Assembly (NCBI RefSeq): GCF_000003815.2
Contig: NC_049979.1
Coordinates: forward strand, 2,513,616 to 2,577,615
Length of the DNA stretch: 64,000 bases
Direction: 5' to 3'
DNA from: Branchiostoma floridae
Taxonomy: Eukaryota > Chordata > Leptocardii > Amphioxiformes > Branchiostomatidae
Shown here: positions 1 to 12,514 of the stretch, one piece after another
Layout: every line of letters begins with the position of its first letter
Numbering within the stretch: the stretch's first letter is position 1
Translations under genes and position numbers: made by a program
The notes under the pieces: generated by a model
Seen by the model: only the letters and a program-made list of their open reading frames with translations
Databases searched by the model: none
What the model was told of the DNA's origin: nothing

Positions 1-1674
1 TTATATTAAACAGGCACGTGCCGTTTTAAGGCGATTCCTCCCACCAGTGAAGTTGTCCAAGCTGGTTTGGACAGCAGCGTGAGCCTACAATCCCGTGTGA
101 AGAAGATCGTTTCGCTTCGTGACTACGGTTTGAGAGAAAGGCGTACGTGAGGACATCTGTGCTTTGCATCGCTCCGAAGATTATTGAGTTTTAACTGAAA
201 TATCATTCACTGCGATCTTTAATCTGATTTTCAACAGGACCGCCTTTACTAAGCCCCTGGCAACAATCCGCACTCAAAGGTGTCAAAAATACACCACAGA
301 TATCACCCATCTCCACTCTTCTACTCTCCATTCGGGGGAGCCCCGCTGACGTCACATTGACGTCAGAGGGAAGTGCATTTGTTTGCCGAGCATCTGGAGC
401 CGCCCGGCGTGTCTAATTGACTTTGCGGAGCGACGATGGAGACGTGAACTGCCTGCCGCCTGTAGAGGTCCTTCACCCTGCACTGTTTTGTTGAGAGAGA
501 CCGGCAAGTTTGGTCGTACGGTGCACTCATCAGTATAATTCGACATGGATATCACCTGTATTAAAATGTCATGTTTATAATCATCGTACCACATTGCCCC
601 GAAGAGGAGATAGGCGCCGCCAGGGGACTAAAATCCTGTTGAGTCAGCATAACATGTTGTGCTGCCCCTACGGCTGATTAATCATCCTACGGCTGATCAA
701 AAGGCTATGGGACAAACGAACGAACGAACGAACCGCATGCTAGTCAACTGCTCTACTACGCACCGGTCGCATGTGTGTAGAACTGATTGACACGTTGAGT
801 TAACGTTTTGTGGAAGATTGTAGAAAATGAGTCTGAAAAGGTGCATATAGTTTTGTACAAAATTACTCTTCGAAAACTGTCCTTATACTGCTAGTTGTGA
901 TAACAACAGAAATAAGTTAATGAATTTAATTGCAGTTATTTTCTTTAAATGGATGCTGCTCGAATACAGAGGAGAAATATCCAGCAAAATAACTTTTTAT
1001 TTGCTTTGGAACAGACGAGGACAACGTGGAACTGCACTTAAGTTAGCAACTTATTTTGCCACATACAATGTACAGACAGAAGGTAAGCGAAGTCAGGTAC
1101 CCATTTTTACACCTGGGTGGAAAGAGGAAGGAATTATTATTACCGGCTCTATAGATACAGATATCAATATAACTTGCGCGCGTCGTAACCAGGTGCGTTT
1201 TGCTGCCTACGCATTTGCCTCAGATGTTGCAATGATCAATCAATGGTGTCTTCAACCATAACGTTATGTTGCATTTGTCGCGCGCAAACAGTACAATGTA
1301 GCTCAAGCATCCTGTTCAAAAGGCTACATAGATCTTGCTACACATAGATCTTGCTACTGCTGTAACGTGTGGCCGCCTCTGCTTATTCAGGTGTCAGTGA
1401 TGAGGCACATGAAGATTCTTTCATTTCTTAACCCGTTCCACTGAAGTATGGAGGCTTAGACGACACTAAAACCCAGCTAAACCCGTGATCCTACTTGCTC
1501 GCCGTCGATCCCCGCTTACGCACGACTCTGGCATGTGACGTTCGAAGTCAATCAGGCGCCGGCGTTGTTTTCGTCTGTCCGCATTAGGGACAAATCGGAG
1601 GACTAGGGCGGATGACGCAGACGACTCTACCATCTGCGGATCTGTTGCAGGGCTCACTGTGAGGAATACAAAGA
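1..1674. other. Intergenic, no gene seen
   Basis: I see no supported gene here. Short open frames on both strands lack splice signals, family motifs and coding-like composition. The only local structure is a short CGAA tetranucleotide run near 717-733. Confidence 0.6.
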
Positions 1675-1886
1675 TACCGTAAATGCGTTTAAGTTCGCAG
1701 GGATTTAATTTCGCGTTAGCGGGAAAAGGACTTTTCGCGGTGGTTTTAAGTTCGCGGTAGTACCATGCACTGTAGTCTCTTACTGCCATGGACAAATGTT
1801 CGCGGTGGTTTTAAGTTCGCGGTGAAGCGGCCACCGCGAAGACCGCTAATGTAAAACAACCGCGAAAGTTTCTGCATTTACAGTAT
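1675..1886. mobile_element. Palindromic MITE (ACCGTAAATGC ends)
   Basis: The left end reads TACCGTAAATGCGTTTAAGT and the right end reads GAAAGTTTCTGCATTTACAG followed by TA, so the termini are imperfect inverted repeats. The interior has several copies of TTCGCGGTGGTTTTAAGTTC in either orientation. There is no transposase frame, so it is a non-autonomous element. The flanking TA could be a target duplication, but I cannot be sure of the superfamily. Confidence 0.7.
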
Positions 1887-2797
1887 GTTAGGGTAAATAA
1901 AATAGCCGTTTTAAAGCCGTAGAGACAGTGGATTGTTATCCGCTATGTCTGGGTTGCGATGTTAGAAGCCGGAGCCCAGCCACCTCTTTCAACGGTATTC
2001 ACTGAACCGAAGTCAGGTTCACAATTGTACGCCCGGGCTTGTAAGGTGTCTCTTACAAAGGCACAACATCTATCCGGGAAGGCCATGGAGCTAACCCTTC
2101 TCGATATTGTGTTCGCTAGCTTTAGCCACTTGGCTGTTAGACGTCATTCAATACAAAGATAACTTGCAAATCGTATTTAAGAGCAAAGGAGATAGATGGT
2201 TGGGGAGGAGACAAACCAACACACGTCCATACCTACGGCCTGAAAGCCGATTTTGAGCTTTCACGAACAAATAAAGGTTCAAACAAATAAACAAACACAA
2301 ATGGGGGGGGGGGGGGTAATGGTGTAGACGCCAGTGCCACGGCATGTAGTGAGATTGACCGAATCTTCAGAATGTCAAGCACCATCATGTTGAAAACCTC
2401 GTCGAATATAACTGTCATGTCACAAGCCGAAGTCGGGGATTAGAAGGGGTTATTAGATGAAGGATAAAGGCACAAGCAATACGACAGTAATTACTACAAG
2501 CAAACCACTTCTGGCATTCTGCAAAGAAACACTTATGCTGTGCTACAGATAGCGCTGTTATTCTATTTATAGCATCCCGAAGGAGTCTACTATCAATGTT
2601 GCTGCCGGACCGGTAGATATGTCAGGAGTAGGTAGTATGCAACAACACCTCTGTCGGGTGAAAGCGCATGCAATCCCGTCCCAATACCCCAAGTCATGTG
2701 TCAGCTGCAGCAACCACGCACTGCCTTTCATGATTTGAAGCTGTACAGACATGTTTTAGACCAACGTACGAGTACTTTGACTATTTTTCGCTGAGCG
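1887..2797. other. Intergenic, no gene seen
   Basis: No supported gene. Around 2265-2300 there is an AATAAAGGTTCAAACAAATAA-like stretch, which recurs at 28620, 49270 and 53968 and looks like the 3' tail of a non-LTR retroelement. A poly-G run lies at 2303-2316. Confidence 0.5.
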
Positions 2798-3191
2798 ATG
2801 TGTCCCCTTCACGTATTCTCCAACCAGATCCATGGTGGTGGCGTAATGTATTGTATCAAACCCGCCGGCGCCCATTTGATAGGCTCTCGTTCTTCCCTTG
2901 GCCCATGGACCATCAAAGAGTGGAATGAACTTGAGCCTAGTGTGGCGGAGGCGGAGTCCGTCTCCCAGTTAAAAACTGAGCTGGGACGGGCTTCGCTGCA
3001 CTGAGCTGCCCCCCGTCCATTCTACATAGTGTAAATAAATGTGTTGTAATATCACTTGTCCTGTCTGCACATGTCCATGTCCTTTCCCCTTTCTTTTTCA
3101 CATGCACTTAAGTCATGCGCAGCTGCTAATAATCCACATTGTACGTGGGCTAAGCAGTACTGGAGATGATGATGATGATGATGATGATGAC
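2798..3191 (+). mobile_element. LINE 3' end (ORF2 C-terminus and tail)
   Basis: The frame ending at the stop at 3002-3004 contains GPWTIKEWNELEPSVAEAES followed by VSQLKTEL. This is the typical C-terminal end of CR1/Jockey-type non-LTR reverse transcriptases (pattern FFPRTIxEWNxLPxxxVxAxSxxxFKxxL). The 3' part ends in a GAT trinucleotide run (3164-3191), as expected of a retroelement tail. It is strongly 5'-truncated and dead. Confidence 0.7.
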
Positions 3192-3266
3192 TCCCTTTGG
3201 CCGGCTATACTCCTTGGCCAGCTTTGATACTATGGCACCGTAGGATCTGCTTGCGCTTGGAGATTA
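3190..3266. mobile_element. Half copy of hairpin MITE (CTCCAAGCAGATCCTACGG family)
   Basis: This segment is nearly identical to one arm of the full palindrome at 49371-49530 (CTCCCTTTGGCCGGCTATAC, then AGCTTTGATACTATGGCACC, then TAGGATCTGCTTG). Only one arm is present and it abuts the GAT tail of the preceding LINE fragment. Confidence 0.7.
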
Positions 3267-3802
3267 CCCTTCACGCACACGGGGCAGCAGCCGGTGATGT
3301 GTGTACGGAATCACACTGCGTCCGAACACGCCAATTCCCACACCCATGCTGACGTCATACCACATCCGGCCGGATATGTTTATTTTAGCGCCAGCTGCAC
3401 CCCTGCGTCGCTGTGACGCACTTCCGGTGCCACCATGACGCGACTGGAATCCTGTTATAAGTCACCAATTATAGAAGATCTTAACAGAGCTTTCCTAAAA
3501 AGGAGAATCTTCCGAAGAAAAAGATTCTTAAAATCTAGGTTAGGTTCACTGATCCTTTTTCAAAATTTAAACAGGGCTAGACATGTTCCAACCTATATAT
3601 GCATGTCTCGCAAAGTTACTTTACTGTTTGCCTAACATTATAAAGAGATCATGTAAAGAAGTCTTGGATTTGCGTAGCTTTATGAAGGCTTCCCTGTTAA
3701 GTCATAAAACACCCCGGAGCGTTAGCGACATGACATGGCGTGGGTGTGATGTCTTCTATCTAACACACAGGGGATGTGAGGACAGCACTTCGGTATTGGA
3801 AA
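3267..3802. other. Intergenic, no gene seen
   Basis: Two short overlapping open frames (3435-3834) occur but show no motif, splice site or homology I recognise. Confidence 0.5.
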
Positions 3803-4092
3803 AGGAAAGATCTCGATCCAGTTTAGCTTATTGAAGAGCTATTCTTCCACTGGTCATGACAGAGAGACATACGCTATGTATAGAATTTAGCGGTTCATTG
3901 TAGGGGGGAGGGGGGATCCCGCTAGCTCTTTTCGACAAGCACAATGAACAGTGGACAACGGCTTAATGTCTCGTCCTAACGACCCTTTCCAGTAGCGTGC
4001 ATGTCGGGTGAGCGACACAGCCGGAATCGAACTCACGGCTTCTAGTTCCAGAGGCAGGGCCGCTAACCACTGGACTACGAACGCTACACCGG
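3803..4092 (-). mobile_element. tRNA-derived SINE, family A
   Basis: Read on the minus strand it begins with a tRNA-like head: A-box-like TAGTCCAGTGGTTAGCGGCC and B-box GTTCGATTCCGG. It then continues through CATGCACGCTACTGGAAAGG and GACATTAAGCCG to CTGGATCGAGATC. A second copy in the opposite orientation lies at 30535-31050, which defines the element length independently. Confidence 0.8.
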
Positions 4093-4130
4093 TATTGGTG
4101 TCTCTACCAGGCTCCGTGGATTGGTAGTCT

Positions 4131-4256
4131 AATTGTAGAAGTTGGACAAACAGAGTCAATAGTGCGCTAGGGGAGTTGGCCGGCCAAAAGAATCATTTCC
4201 TCACCACGACTCCCCTAGCGTACTATTCACTCTGTTTGTCCAGTTTCTACAATTTA
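4131..4256. mobile_element. Short hairpin MITE
   Basis: The left arm (4131-4178) contains GACAAACAGAGTCAATAGTG followed by CGCTAGGGGAGT. The right arm (4207-4256) is its reverse complement with few mismatches. The loop is about 28 bp. No coding capacity. Confidence 0.75.
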
Positions 4257-4583
4257 TTAATAGACCACCGATCCGCGGAGCATGGTAGAGGCCAGTGTCT
4301 CTCCAGTCGTTCCAGCCCCGAAGCTAGGATCCGGCTGCGTAAGCTGATAACCCCATATCCACACCTAACGGGGCACCAGGGGTCCGGACCCGCCACCTCC
4401 CCCGCGACCCCTGCACCACGAGATACGGATCAGGCACAGCGATCCGGTACAATCCATAAACGCCCACGGGCAGCCCGTTAAAGAAGAAGTGCTCAGTCTT
4501 CCTCCAATTTGTATTTGCGGATAAATCCGGACACGGTGTGGGCCGTGATCCATAACAATCAACGCTTTATACCGCTCTCTAAC
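4257..4583. other. Intergenic, no gene seen
   Basis: No gene, RNA or repeat could be supported in this stretch. Confidence 0.5.
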
Positions 4584-4775
4584 TAAGGCTAACGTCACAT
4601 TTCCAAACCGGGGCCCGGTCGGGATGTTTTAAGAAACGACAATGTGTATGTAACTGAAATATACCCATGACTTTTCTCTTTACGTCTTGTGTAGTTTGGT
4701 GTCTTTTATATCATGTTTTTAGTTCCCGAAAGCTGATTGGTCGGGCCCCGGTTCAGAAATGTGACATAGGCCTAA
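4584..4775. mobile_element. MITE with GGGGCCCGG inverted termini (family G)
   Basis: The left terminus carries CACATTTCCAAACCGGGGCC and the right terminus carries the inverted GGGCCCCGGTTCAGAAATGT. The interior is AT-rich. Related copies lie at 23345-23548, 36315-36627, 36632-36900 and 42262-42427. All have termini beginning TAGGCTAACGTCACATTTCC or close variants. No transposase is encoded. Confidence 0.85.
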
Positions 4776-4854
4776 GCCAACATGTCACGGGATCTCTAAA
4801 GTTCAGACTGCCTATCCTCATAACGATGGGGCGTCAAATAAATGATTGCCTAGA

Positions 4855-4935
4855 CAAGCGGACACGAGGCCGTGGAGTCATGAGTTCGAATCCTGGCGTT
4901 CCATCCTAAACATTCGCACTTTCCTCACTTCACGC
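4855..4935 (+). mobile_element. tRNA-like SINE fragment
   Basis: There is a B-box-like GAGTTCGAATCC preceded by a degraded tRNA-like head and followed by TTCGCACTTTCCTCACTTC. That downstream part resembles the SINE body at 51205-51552. The head is too degraded for a functional tRNA. Confidence 0.5.
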
Positions 4936-5227
4936 CAAAATTAAAGGTGAAAGAGTTTAGAAAGAGAGGGTTGGGCTCCGTCTTCCATTGCCATGCCCTG
5001 GACACATGTAGACTGCAGCCCACTACTACGCTCAAATTGGCTTGTATCATGATAACGGCAGGCTCATTTTTTAAGTCCCGTTCCTTTGCACTGATGTATG
5101 TATGTTTTTTGCCGGTGCGTAGCACCGGCTATGAGACGGGAGAAGCGGTTGCATGGATGCATGGATGGATGGATGGATCGGTCACTTTAATCAAATAGCC
5201 CTTCTATACGTGCTATTGCGTAATCGA

Positions 5228-5302
5228 GCCAGCGTGGCCGAGCGGTCTACAGCACGGTAGATCTTCCGTAGATCGTAGGTTCGAACCCCACTTGCTAATT
5301 TT
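5228..5302 (+). mobile_element. tRNA-like sequence (SINE head or tRNA pseudogene)
   Basis: A perfect A-box-like GTGGCCGAGCGGT and B-box GGTTCGAACCC are spaced as in a tRNA, with a four-pair ACGG/CCGT anticodon-like stem and a T-run terminator at 5300-5308. The acceptor ends GCCAGCG and TTGCTAA do not pair, so I do not call a functional tRNA. Confidence 0.5.
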
Positions 5303-6368
5303 TTTTTCTTTTGACAAATCTCATGTAATGTTTTTTTAATAGAAGACAGACCAATTCAGTAATTCGATGTTTAAAAACTCTTTTTTCGTGTGATTTTGTT
5401 TAACATCCAGGCTTTTTCCAAAATACGCACCGGCCAGCTTTTTTCAGAAGCTTTTTTGTTTGTACAGCAGACTGAAAGTTGAGGAAACAGATACAAATTC
5501 CCATTAGTAAAGGCACATTTCACCGCTCTTAACCTCACCAGGAATACACTCACATTTTACACAGGACCTGTTTGGCAGAACACACGGTGGCCTGGTGGTC
5601 TGGGTTTTTTACTTAGAATCTAAAGGTGCAGGGTTTGAATTCCTCGCAGGTCCCACCAATCAGGAGGATAGTTCACAGAACATTAACCAATCATAATGAC
5701 ACCCAACAGGGAGGAAATGTGATCAGTAGGGAGGAAATATAACCATGATCATCAATACATAACAGTAGAGAATATTTTGAAACGACTTGACATGCCCAGA
5801 TTGTGATATTACGAATGTTTTCTATGGAAATTTTGGTTTCAAAATGAATTCTGTAATCTCCTTATGTACCAAAATGACAAATTTAAATTTTCTTTTGATT
5901 TCTCAGCAATTTGACAAATGAATGTACAAGTATCAGTTAGTTTGAATATGCTATGTGATGATAACGTTAATGACCCGCCTGTTCCTTGGTGTATATGGTG
6001 TCATAACGCCTGGTCCTGTTCTATAACCACCACATAAAACCACCTCGAGCTAGTACGCTTCGCTTCCCCGGTGGTTTTAATCGGTGCTTATGGCAATGGA
6101 TTAGGCATCATATGCACATCAGGGCGGGTAAATAACACTTTATTAACACATAGTTTACCTCCGTAGGCGGCGCACTAGGGACTTGTATGGTACGGTAATA
6201 ATGGATACGACGTTTGTTACGGCCTAGTGTAGGCCAGTCAGATCGGTGTTCAACAAGGTAGTTATCACCAAGTTGCAAAATGCATGTCAATCTCCACCAC
6301 CAGACCTTGAAAGAAGCGTGTATCTTTCTTATCTGATGATGTACGCATGAGTGTGCACGGTGCACGGT
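5303..6368. other. Intergenic; second tRNA-like segment near 5583-5660
   Basis: A tRNA-like segment begins GGTGGCCTGGTGGTCTGGG and has a B-box-like GGGTTTGAATTCC. This suggests another SINE remnant. The rest of the stretch shows no gene. Confidence 0.4.
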
Positions 6369-7276
6369 AGCGTGATTGCCAGGGGTATATGACAGGTGAT
6401 GCACCAAAGGAAGACAGCTCGCAGTGACTTGTTTGTTTGTTTGTTGATGTAAGGGGTGATGTCTGTGTGACAGGTGATGCTCCAAAGAAAGACAGCTCGC
6501 AGTGACTTGTTTGTTGATGTAAGGGATGATGTCTGTGTGACAGGTGATGCACCAAAGAAAGACAGCTCGCAGTGACTTGTTTGTTGATGTAAGGGATGAT
6601 GTCTGTGTGACAGGTGATGCACCAAAGGAAGACAGCTCGCAGTGACTTGTTTGTTGATGTAAGGGGTGATGTCCATATGACAGGTGATGCTCCAAAGAAA
6701 GACAGCTCGCAGTGACTTGTTTGTTGATGTAAGGGATGATGTCTGTGTGACAGGTGATGCACCAAAGGAAGACAGCCCGCAGTGACTTGTTTGTGATGTA
6801 AGGGGTGATGTCCATATGACAGGTGATGCTCCAAAGTAAGACAGCTCGCAGTGACTTGTTTGTTGATGTAAGGGGTGATGTCTGTATGACAGGTGATGCA
6901 CCAAAGGAAGACAGCCCGCAGTGACTTGTTTGTGATATAAGAATGGTGTCTGTATGTATATGATAGGTAATGCTCCAAAGGAAGACAGCCCGCAGTGACT
7001 TGTTTGTTGATATAAGAATGGTGTCTGTATGTATATATGATAGGTAATGCTCCAAAGTAAGACAGCTCGCAGTGACTTGTTTGTTGATGTAAGAATGGTG
7101 TCTGTATGTATATGATAGGTAATGCTCCAAAGTAAGACAGCTCGCAGTGACTTGTTTGTTGATATAAGAATGGTGTCTGTATGTATATATGATAGGTAAT
7201 GCTCCAAGGAAGACAGCTCGCAGTGATTTGTTTGTTGATGTCTGTATGACAGGTGATGCTTCAAAGGAAGACAGCT
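6369..7276. repeat. 70-bp minisatellite, about 13 copies
   Basis: Units begin at CAGGTGATGCACCAAAGGAA and contain GACAGCTCGCAGTGACTTGT then TTGTTGATGTAAGG. Copies at 6471, 6541, 6611, 6681 and 6751 are exactly 70 bp apart. Copies at the high-coordinate end are more diverged (TGATAGGTAATGCTCCAA). The minus strand is open in all three frames through the array, giving frames of up to 444 codons. Because 70 is not a multiple of three, the same unit is read in rotating frames, so these are not proteins. Confidence 0.95.
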
Positions 7277-7981
7277 TGTCGTGACTTGTGTCTAAATCGT
7301 TCCCTTTATTTCCCGTCTCGTTATTACTGATTTGTACCGAGCTCCCGAGACGGGCGCCTTCAATCATAGATAAGCCCGGGTAACGCTTCTCAATGCAGTC
7401 AGATAACGAAAGTACCTCCATCCCCGCTCGGAAATATTGCATATAACCCAGTTATACTTATTAGAAACTTAACACTTTTTATAATTGATTCTCTGTTATT
7501 ATAAATTCAATATACCGCACTGTACACTATTTGCATCATGTTTGCATTATCTATGTATTTATTTCACCTTTTTTATGTATATTTATAATGGCGATTCATG
7601 TACTCTTGTGTGTTATTCATTGTGCTTTGTGAGTGGTGCCGTGATCATAAGCTTTCAGTTTGAGTACGGCGCCGCTGTGTGTGCAATTTGTAAAATAATA
7701 TATAAATTCCCCGAACTGTACACCAGTGTGCGTCCATGAAGAAAAAAGATAAGGGTTAATTATGGGCTCGAGGTCGGTGTATAAAGGGAGTTATGACGGT
7801 GATGTTACGTAACCGCCTCCGGTCTGCAATGCGCAATCATTACTCAGATGTTCGCGTGGGTCTGGAGAAGGGATTAAAGTCCGGATGTTGCTGGTAGATC
7901 GCTTGTTGCCATTCGCAACAAGATCACAACAAACCACATGGTACGTTAGAAAGATTACGTTACACAACACTGGTCAGTATC
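7277..7981. other. Intergenic, no gene seen
   Basis: AT-rich sequence with no supported gene or RNA. Confidence 0.5.
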
Positions 7982-8328
7982 AGACTCCTCGATTACATAG
8001 CAACCGATTTTATCGCCGTAAGACCAGTCTTAGATGAGAATTTTTATTTCAAGTCGACAAACAACTAAATAATTTGATATACATAACAACCTAAAGGCTA
8101 AAAACAAGTAATTCGACAGGAAGCGACAGGATGAGTTTATATTTTTTTCATGGGCTTTATTTACAAGGCATGATACAGAATCCTCTATTACATAGCAACC
8201 GTACTCTTAAATCACCATAAGACCAGTCTTTCAAGTACTTTCAAGTCGACAAAACACCCGAAACATTTGATATACATAACAACCTAAAAACAAAGAGTCA
8301 TTCGGCAGGAAGCGACATGATGAGTTAA
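7982..8328. repeat. Direct duplication of about 155 bp
   Basis: The segments 7982-8137 and 8172-8328 share ATTACATAGCAACCG, then TTTCAAGTCGACAAA, then TTTGATATACATAACAACCT and CAGGAAGCGACA in the same order and orientation. Divergence is moderate, so the duplication is not recent. Confidence 0.8.
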
Positions 8329-9094
8329 TCTTAATCTCCAAATTTTATCCAGTTGTAGAAATAGACCTTATCTTTTAATATTTAACCTGGATGTCTATGG
8401 AATTATTTTATCTTCAGTTTGAACAACGTTGTTAACACATCTGTCCTTGGTGCTGAGCCTTCTGTTCTTGCGCATGCTGCATTAAAACAGCATTTCATCA
8501 TATATCATTTTCAGTTATGTATAGGTTATTACGTTATATGATTCCTTATCATTACTACTACTTGATTTGGACTCATCTTCATAATGCATATTCAATTTGT
8601 TATAATCAATTGCGTTTTGGTAATCATTATTTTTATCTTCTGCATACAAAACCTAAGAAATGGTTTCTGACATTTTAATTTGACCTCTGAACTCCCACGA
8701 TCACTTTAAGTTCACGTTCACCTCAGTCAATTTTGTTACTTTTATGTTTACTAATTAATCTCCTCGCAATTTAGCCCCTGACTGCGAAGAGTGGGTATTC
8801 GGCACACCCAATTTAACAATAACAATAACAACAATGTCCACATCAAGACCTCACTTCGCCAGACCTTCATCCCTTTTTTTGGTTAGGCTGCAAGTCTGAT
8901 GTCATTGAAAAAATAAATTACGGACTATCTACCTTCAGTACGGTTTAGCCTTAGCCACAGGCATGTCTCTGACAGGTCAGATATATAAAGACGACCTCCT
9001 CCTGTGTGCGGTGTGGACATTTGTAACATGTTTTTTTATCTATGCTGTATCCAACACCCCATCATTAGCAGCTGTGCTGAACTTAATAACATTA
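8329..9094. other. Intergenic, likely LINE 3' flank
   Basis: No gene. An AACAATAACAATAACAACAA run near 8815-8834 looks like the tail of an old retroelement, and the 3' side of the minus-strand LINE relic at 9095 may extend into this stretch. Confidence 0.4.
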
Positions 9095-9253
9095 TTACAA
9101 TACAGCACGCTGGCGAGTAGCGGTGAGGTGGGCATTTACTTTTCGTTTGAAGTTCTGTAAAACTCTAATATCTACAATGTCCTGTGGGAGGCAGTTCCAT
9201 AGCTTTACGGTAGCAGGAAGAAAAGTTCTTTTGTGACAGGAGGAGGTTGACTG
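9095..9253 (-). mobile_element. LINE ORF2 C-terminal relic
   Basis: The minus-strand frame ends at a stop at 9097-9095 and reads KRTFLPATVKLWNCLPQDIV followed by DIRVLQNFKRKVNAHL. This matches the conserved end of non-LTR reverse-transcriptase ORF2 (RTFxPxTxxLWNxLPxxIV then FKxxLxxxL). It is a 5'-truncated dead copy. Confidence 0.75.
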
Positions 9254-12200
9254 GACAGGTTCTAGGGCTGCACTGTGTTGGGATGTTGACAGACGTGTTT
9301 CACGGCGGTGTACGTAGGGCTCGGGTAGTAGGTCGTTCAGTAGTGTTCACGGGGGGCTGTGCGTGATGTGGAAGGGGCGTCACATCGATTGACCGAGTCA
9401 GATTCAGAAACATTTCTGTCCGTCAGACTTTAAAAAAATCCCAAAAAAAATCAAATCGATGGACTAATTCAGAAAGATTGAGTCAGACGTGTTTGACATG
9501 TACGGTTTGAAGGCAAGTTGAACACCGTCTGGAAATGTAATGTGGGTCACTACGTCCCTGGTACTGAGTAATTCCTGTTCAAAACACAATTTTTTATCAA
9601 AAGAGAGGATTCAGAAAAATACTGTATGGATATGCACACATTGCCATGAGAATTACTGCACTTAAGCCATGTGGTGATCTCAATTCCTCCAGACCCAACC
9701 ATCCGTGGTGATCATTTCATCAACTACCAACATCGCAAAGCACTCAGCCACCGTGCCGGTAATTCTGGCGAAACATATGTCAGCCCGCACCACCGTGAGA
9801 AATGATAGTAATTCAAGAGAAGCCGAGGCCTTAGAGCGAAGATTTTAACATTATTTTCTACCCCACAGCAGCCGCAACAGGCAGTCTCTTGCATGGCACC
9901 TCTTATATATAAATCATGGTGGGTTGCCGGTCGCATCACTCCTCGGCAATATGGCCCATGGCGAATTCATCACCCGACCATGTCGCTGTGATCTGACATC
10001 TGGGAGCGAAAGTTGCAGATGTTGGGCGTTAGCTTTGTGCTACATACAGGTGGTCATGACACGCTGCGTGCTCGCTAAGTACTCTCACATATGGTAGTGG
10101 ATTATATAAACCTAGCTGGAGGATTATATAATTTATGTTTTGACCGCAATGCCTGGCGGCAGCTGACCAACACCCCCCGTGTCGACCTTCGAGACCGAGA
10201 GGGTAGCAGCCGTCAAGGCGAAGAGAAAGGCGAGGAAGGCCCGCCAAAATAGGACTGGAAACCAGTAGACTTGCCATACTCGATATGAGTGGCTGTCCAG
10301 GTGGGGGATTACCTGGAGGGCCCACACTACATACGAGGGGGGAGGGGGCGGATAGAAGCAACAGGGTTTTAATTTGACGATAAGAGATTTCTAGATTCGG
10401 GCCGAGTGCGAGGTCGCCTCACGGAACAAAACTGGAATTTAAGCACATTTAAGTATTTCGGAAAGTAGGCTTAAATATTCGTTTTCGTGCTGTGGCTACT
10501 GAATTAGAAAGAGGTTTCTTAAGGAGATAACCCACCGGGCGCCGCTTTCTTAGAAATGGTTGTCGTTGCGTTAATCCACTGATCTGCGCAGGTGACCATA
10601 CCACATGGGGAACGTTTATAGAAAACTCGCCCGCACATCTGTCAAAGGATCGTCTGTTTCCTTAGACTGTGGCCGACAAGCTTACGGAAAGAGATCCAGA
10701 GATGCACAATTTCAGGGTTCCGTACAACCCACAGCGAACAGCGATGACCATAGACTTACGATTAGCATAACTGGAACCCCACAACTCCTACATGGCCGAC
10801 ACTTTACTATACTCCAGCATCAGCTAAGTTTGCATCTCGGTATCTCTTCAGACATGGCGAACCAGCCGGTAAACTGCAAAAAAGAGGAGAAGTGGCCGTC
10901 CATACCTCACGCTAAAGAACTTTATTGAATCCGAGACTGAACTAAGTGATAGGGATCTAACCATAATGATGAATGATGGATCGAACTGGAAGCAGAACTT
11001 TGTTAACTACAACTGTATAGGAGTATGTCTATGTATGTCTATATGTATGTATCTTTTCCATACCAGTGACACTCACGAGGGATGGTGCAGATCGCCCGAC
11101 ACGTCTCGGAGCACACCTCGGCTTTCTGTGCAGCAGACATGATTTATCACAACGCAAATGAACGTGGCTTTCATGTCGGGCACGCCTTTGTACCCCCCTC
11201 CCACGCGGATCGATCCATTGCCCGTTATCAGTTGTGTGCGAGCCCCGTGACGGATCACTCCCCTTGCCCGCTCACATCCGCCGGCTTTCCCGGACGCTAT
11301 CTAGCGCGGGAGCACGGCTTATCGTCTCATCGTTTGTAAATGGTGCTGCTGGAGCTGTCTGTTCCCGATTAGATAGAGTTTAGTGGACATAGTGACATGG
11401 GGCTGGGTGGAGGCGGGCTAGGGATTGACAGTTTGTTTTCCCCAGAGAGCTATTCTAGATTATCGTTAGAAACATTATCAATTTTTTTTTGCCTCCTACG
11501 TTTAAAACTTGCAAAGAGCGCATGGTGTCGGATAAAAAATATTTCTTACATCTGTATTTGCAAACATATGTACGAAGTCCAATTGCCATGGTACGATACC
11601 GTTACAACTGTACAAATGTCTATATATGTATATGTATATGTATATACATGAATATATATAGATGATAAGTGGACTTTATGATTTCAGTATACATCTAGTT
11701 TCGTAGGTTTATTTATTTTTTCAGATTGTGAAATAATAGCAGGTATTTTTCTCTACAATTCTATAATGAATAATACAGGAGAGGTAACCTGTATTTTTAA
11801 TGTCTCTCTCCCAAAGCTATCCATTGATAATAAAACTATCCATTGGCTTTACATATACATGTATAAAATAGATGCAGTAGGAGCCAATTAATTGCACAAC
11901 GGATTATCGCACACTTCTGTTAATTGCACGGAATCTCAAGAGCCCCATTCCACACTGGCAAATGGAGTGTGCAATCAAACGGCTACTACCGTAGATGTGC
12001 GTGGATCATACAAACCGATGAATAAGTAAATGGCAGCTACCAGTGGGTGAAACGAGTCTTTCCTTGGTGCTGGATCAGTGGCTGTTGTTTGTACCTGGTC
12101 ACTTCCTCTCAACCTCCATCCGTGGGCCTTCATGGCCGGTGTACTTTTTTTTCTTATTGCAACATATATTTACAATACATGGTGACGGCACACTCAAGTC

Positions 12201-12459
12201 ATGACTTATATTCATGCCGTCACCGCAAACGAATACAAATACATAGATAAATAAATACAGGAAAATAAAACAAAAATAACAAATAAGCAAAGCACTGACG
12301 CAAAATGTCCCGATCTACTTTCTGACTGGTATTGGGTTATCGCTTAGTCGTGCGGACATCTTGCAGCTACTCCACATCAACTCAGTATACATCACACCAT
12401 GAGGCGTGTGCATGTGTGTGTGTGTGACTGTGTGTGTGTGTGCGTGTGTGTGTGTGTGT

Positions 12460-12514
<55 letters not shown>

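Noticed and set aside
5228-5302. Functional tRNA gene
   Set aside because: A and B boxes are good, but the acceptor stem does not pair and the anticodon loop is abnormal.
6108-7442. 444-codon and overlapping minus-strand open frames
   Set aside because: They run through a 70-bp tandem repeat that is stop-free in all frames; no domain or splice evidence.
10605-10928. 107-codon open frame
   Set aside because: No recognisable motif, signal peptide or flanking splice sites.
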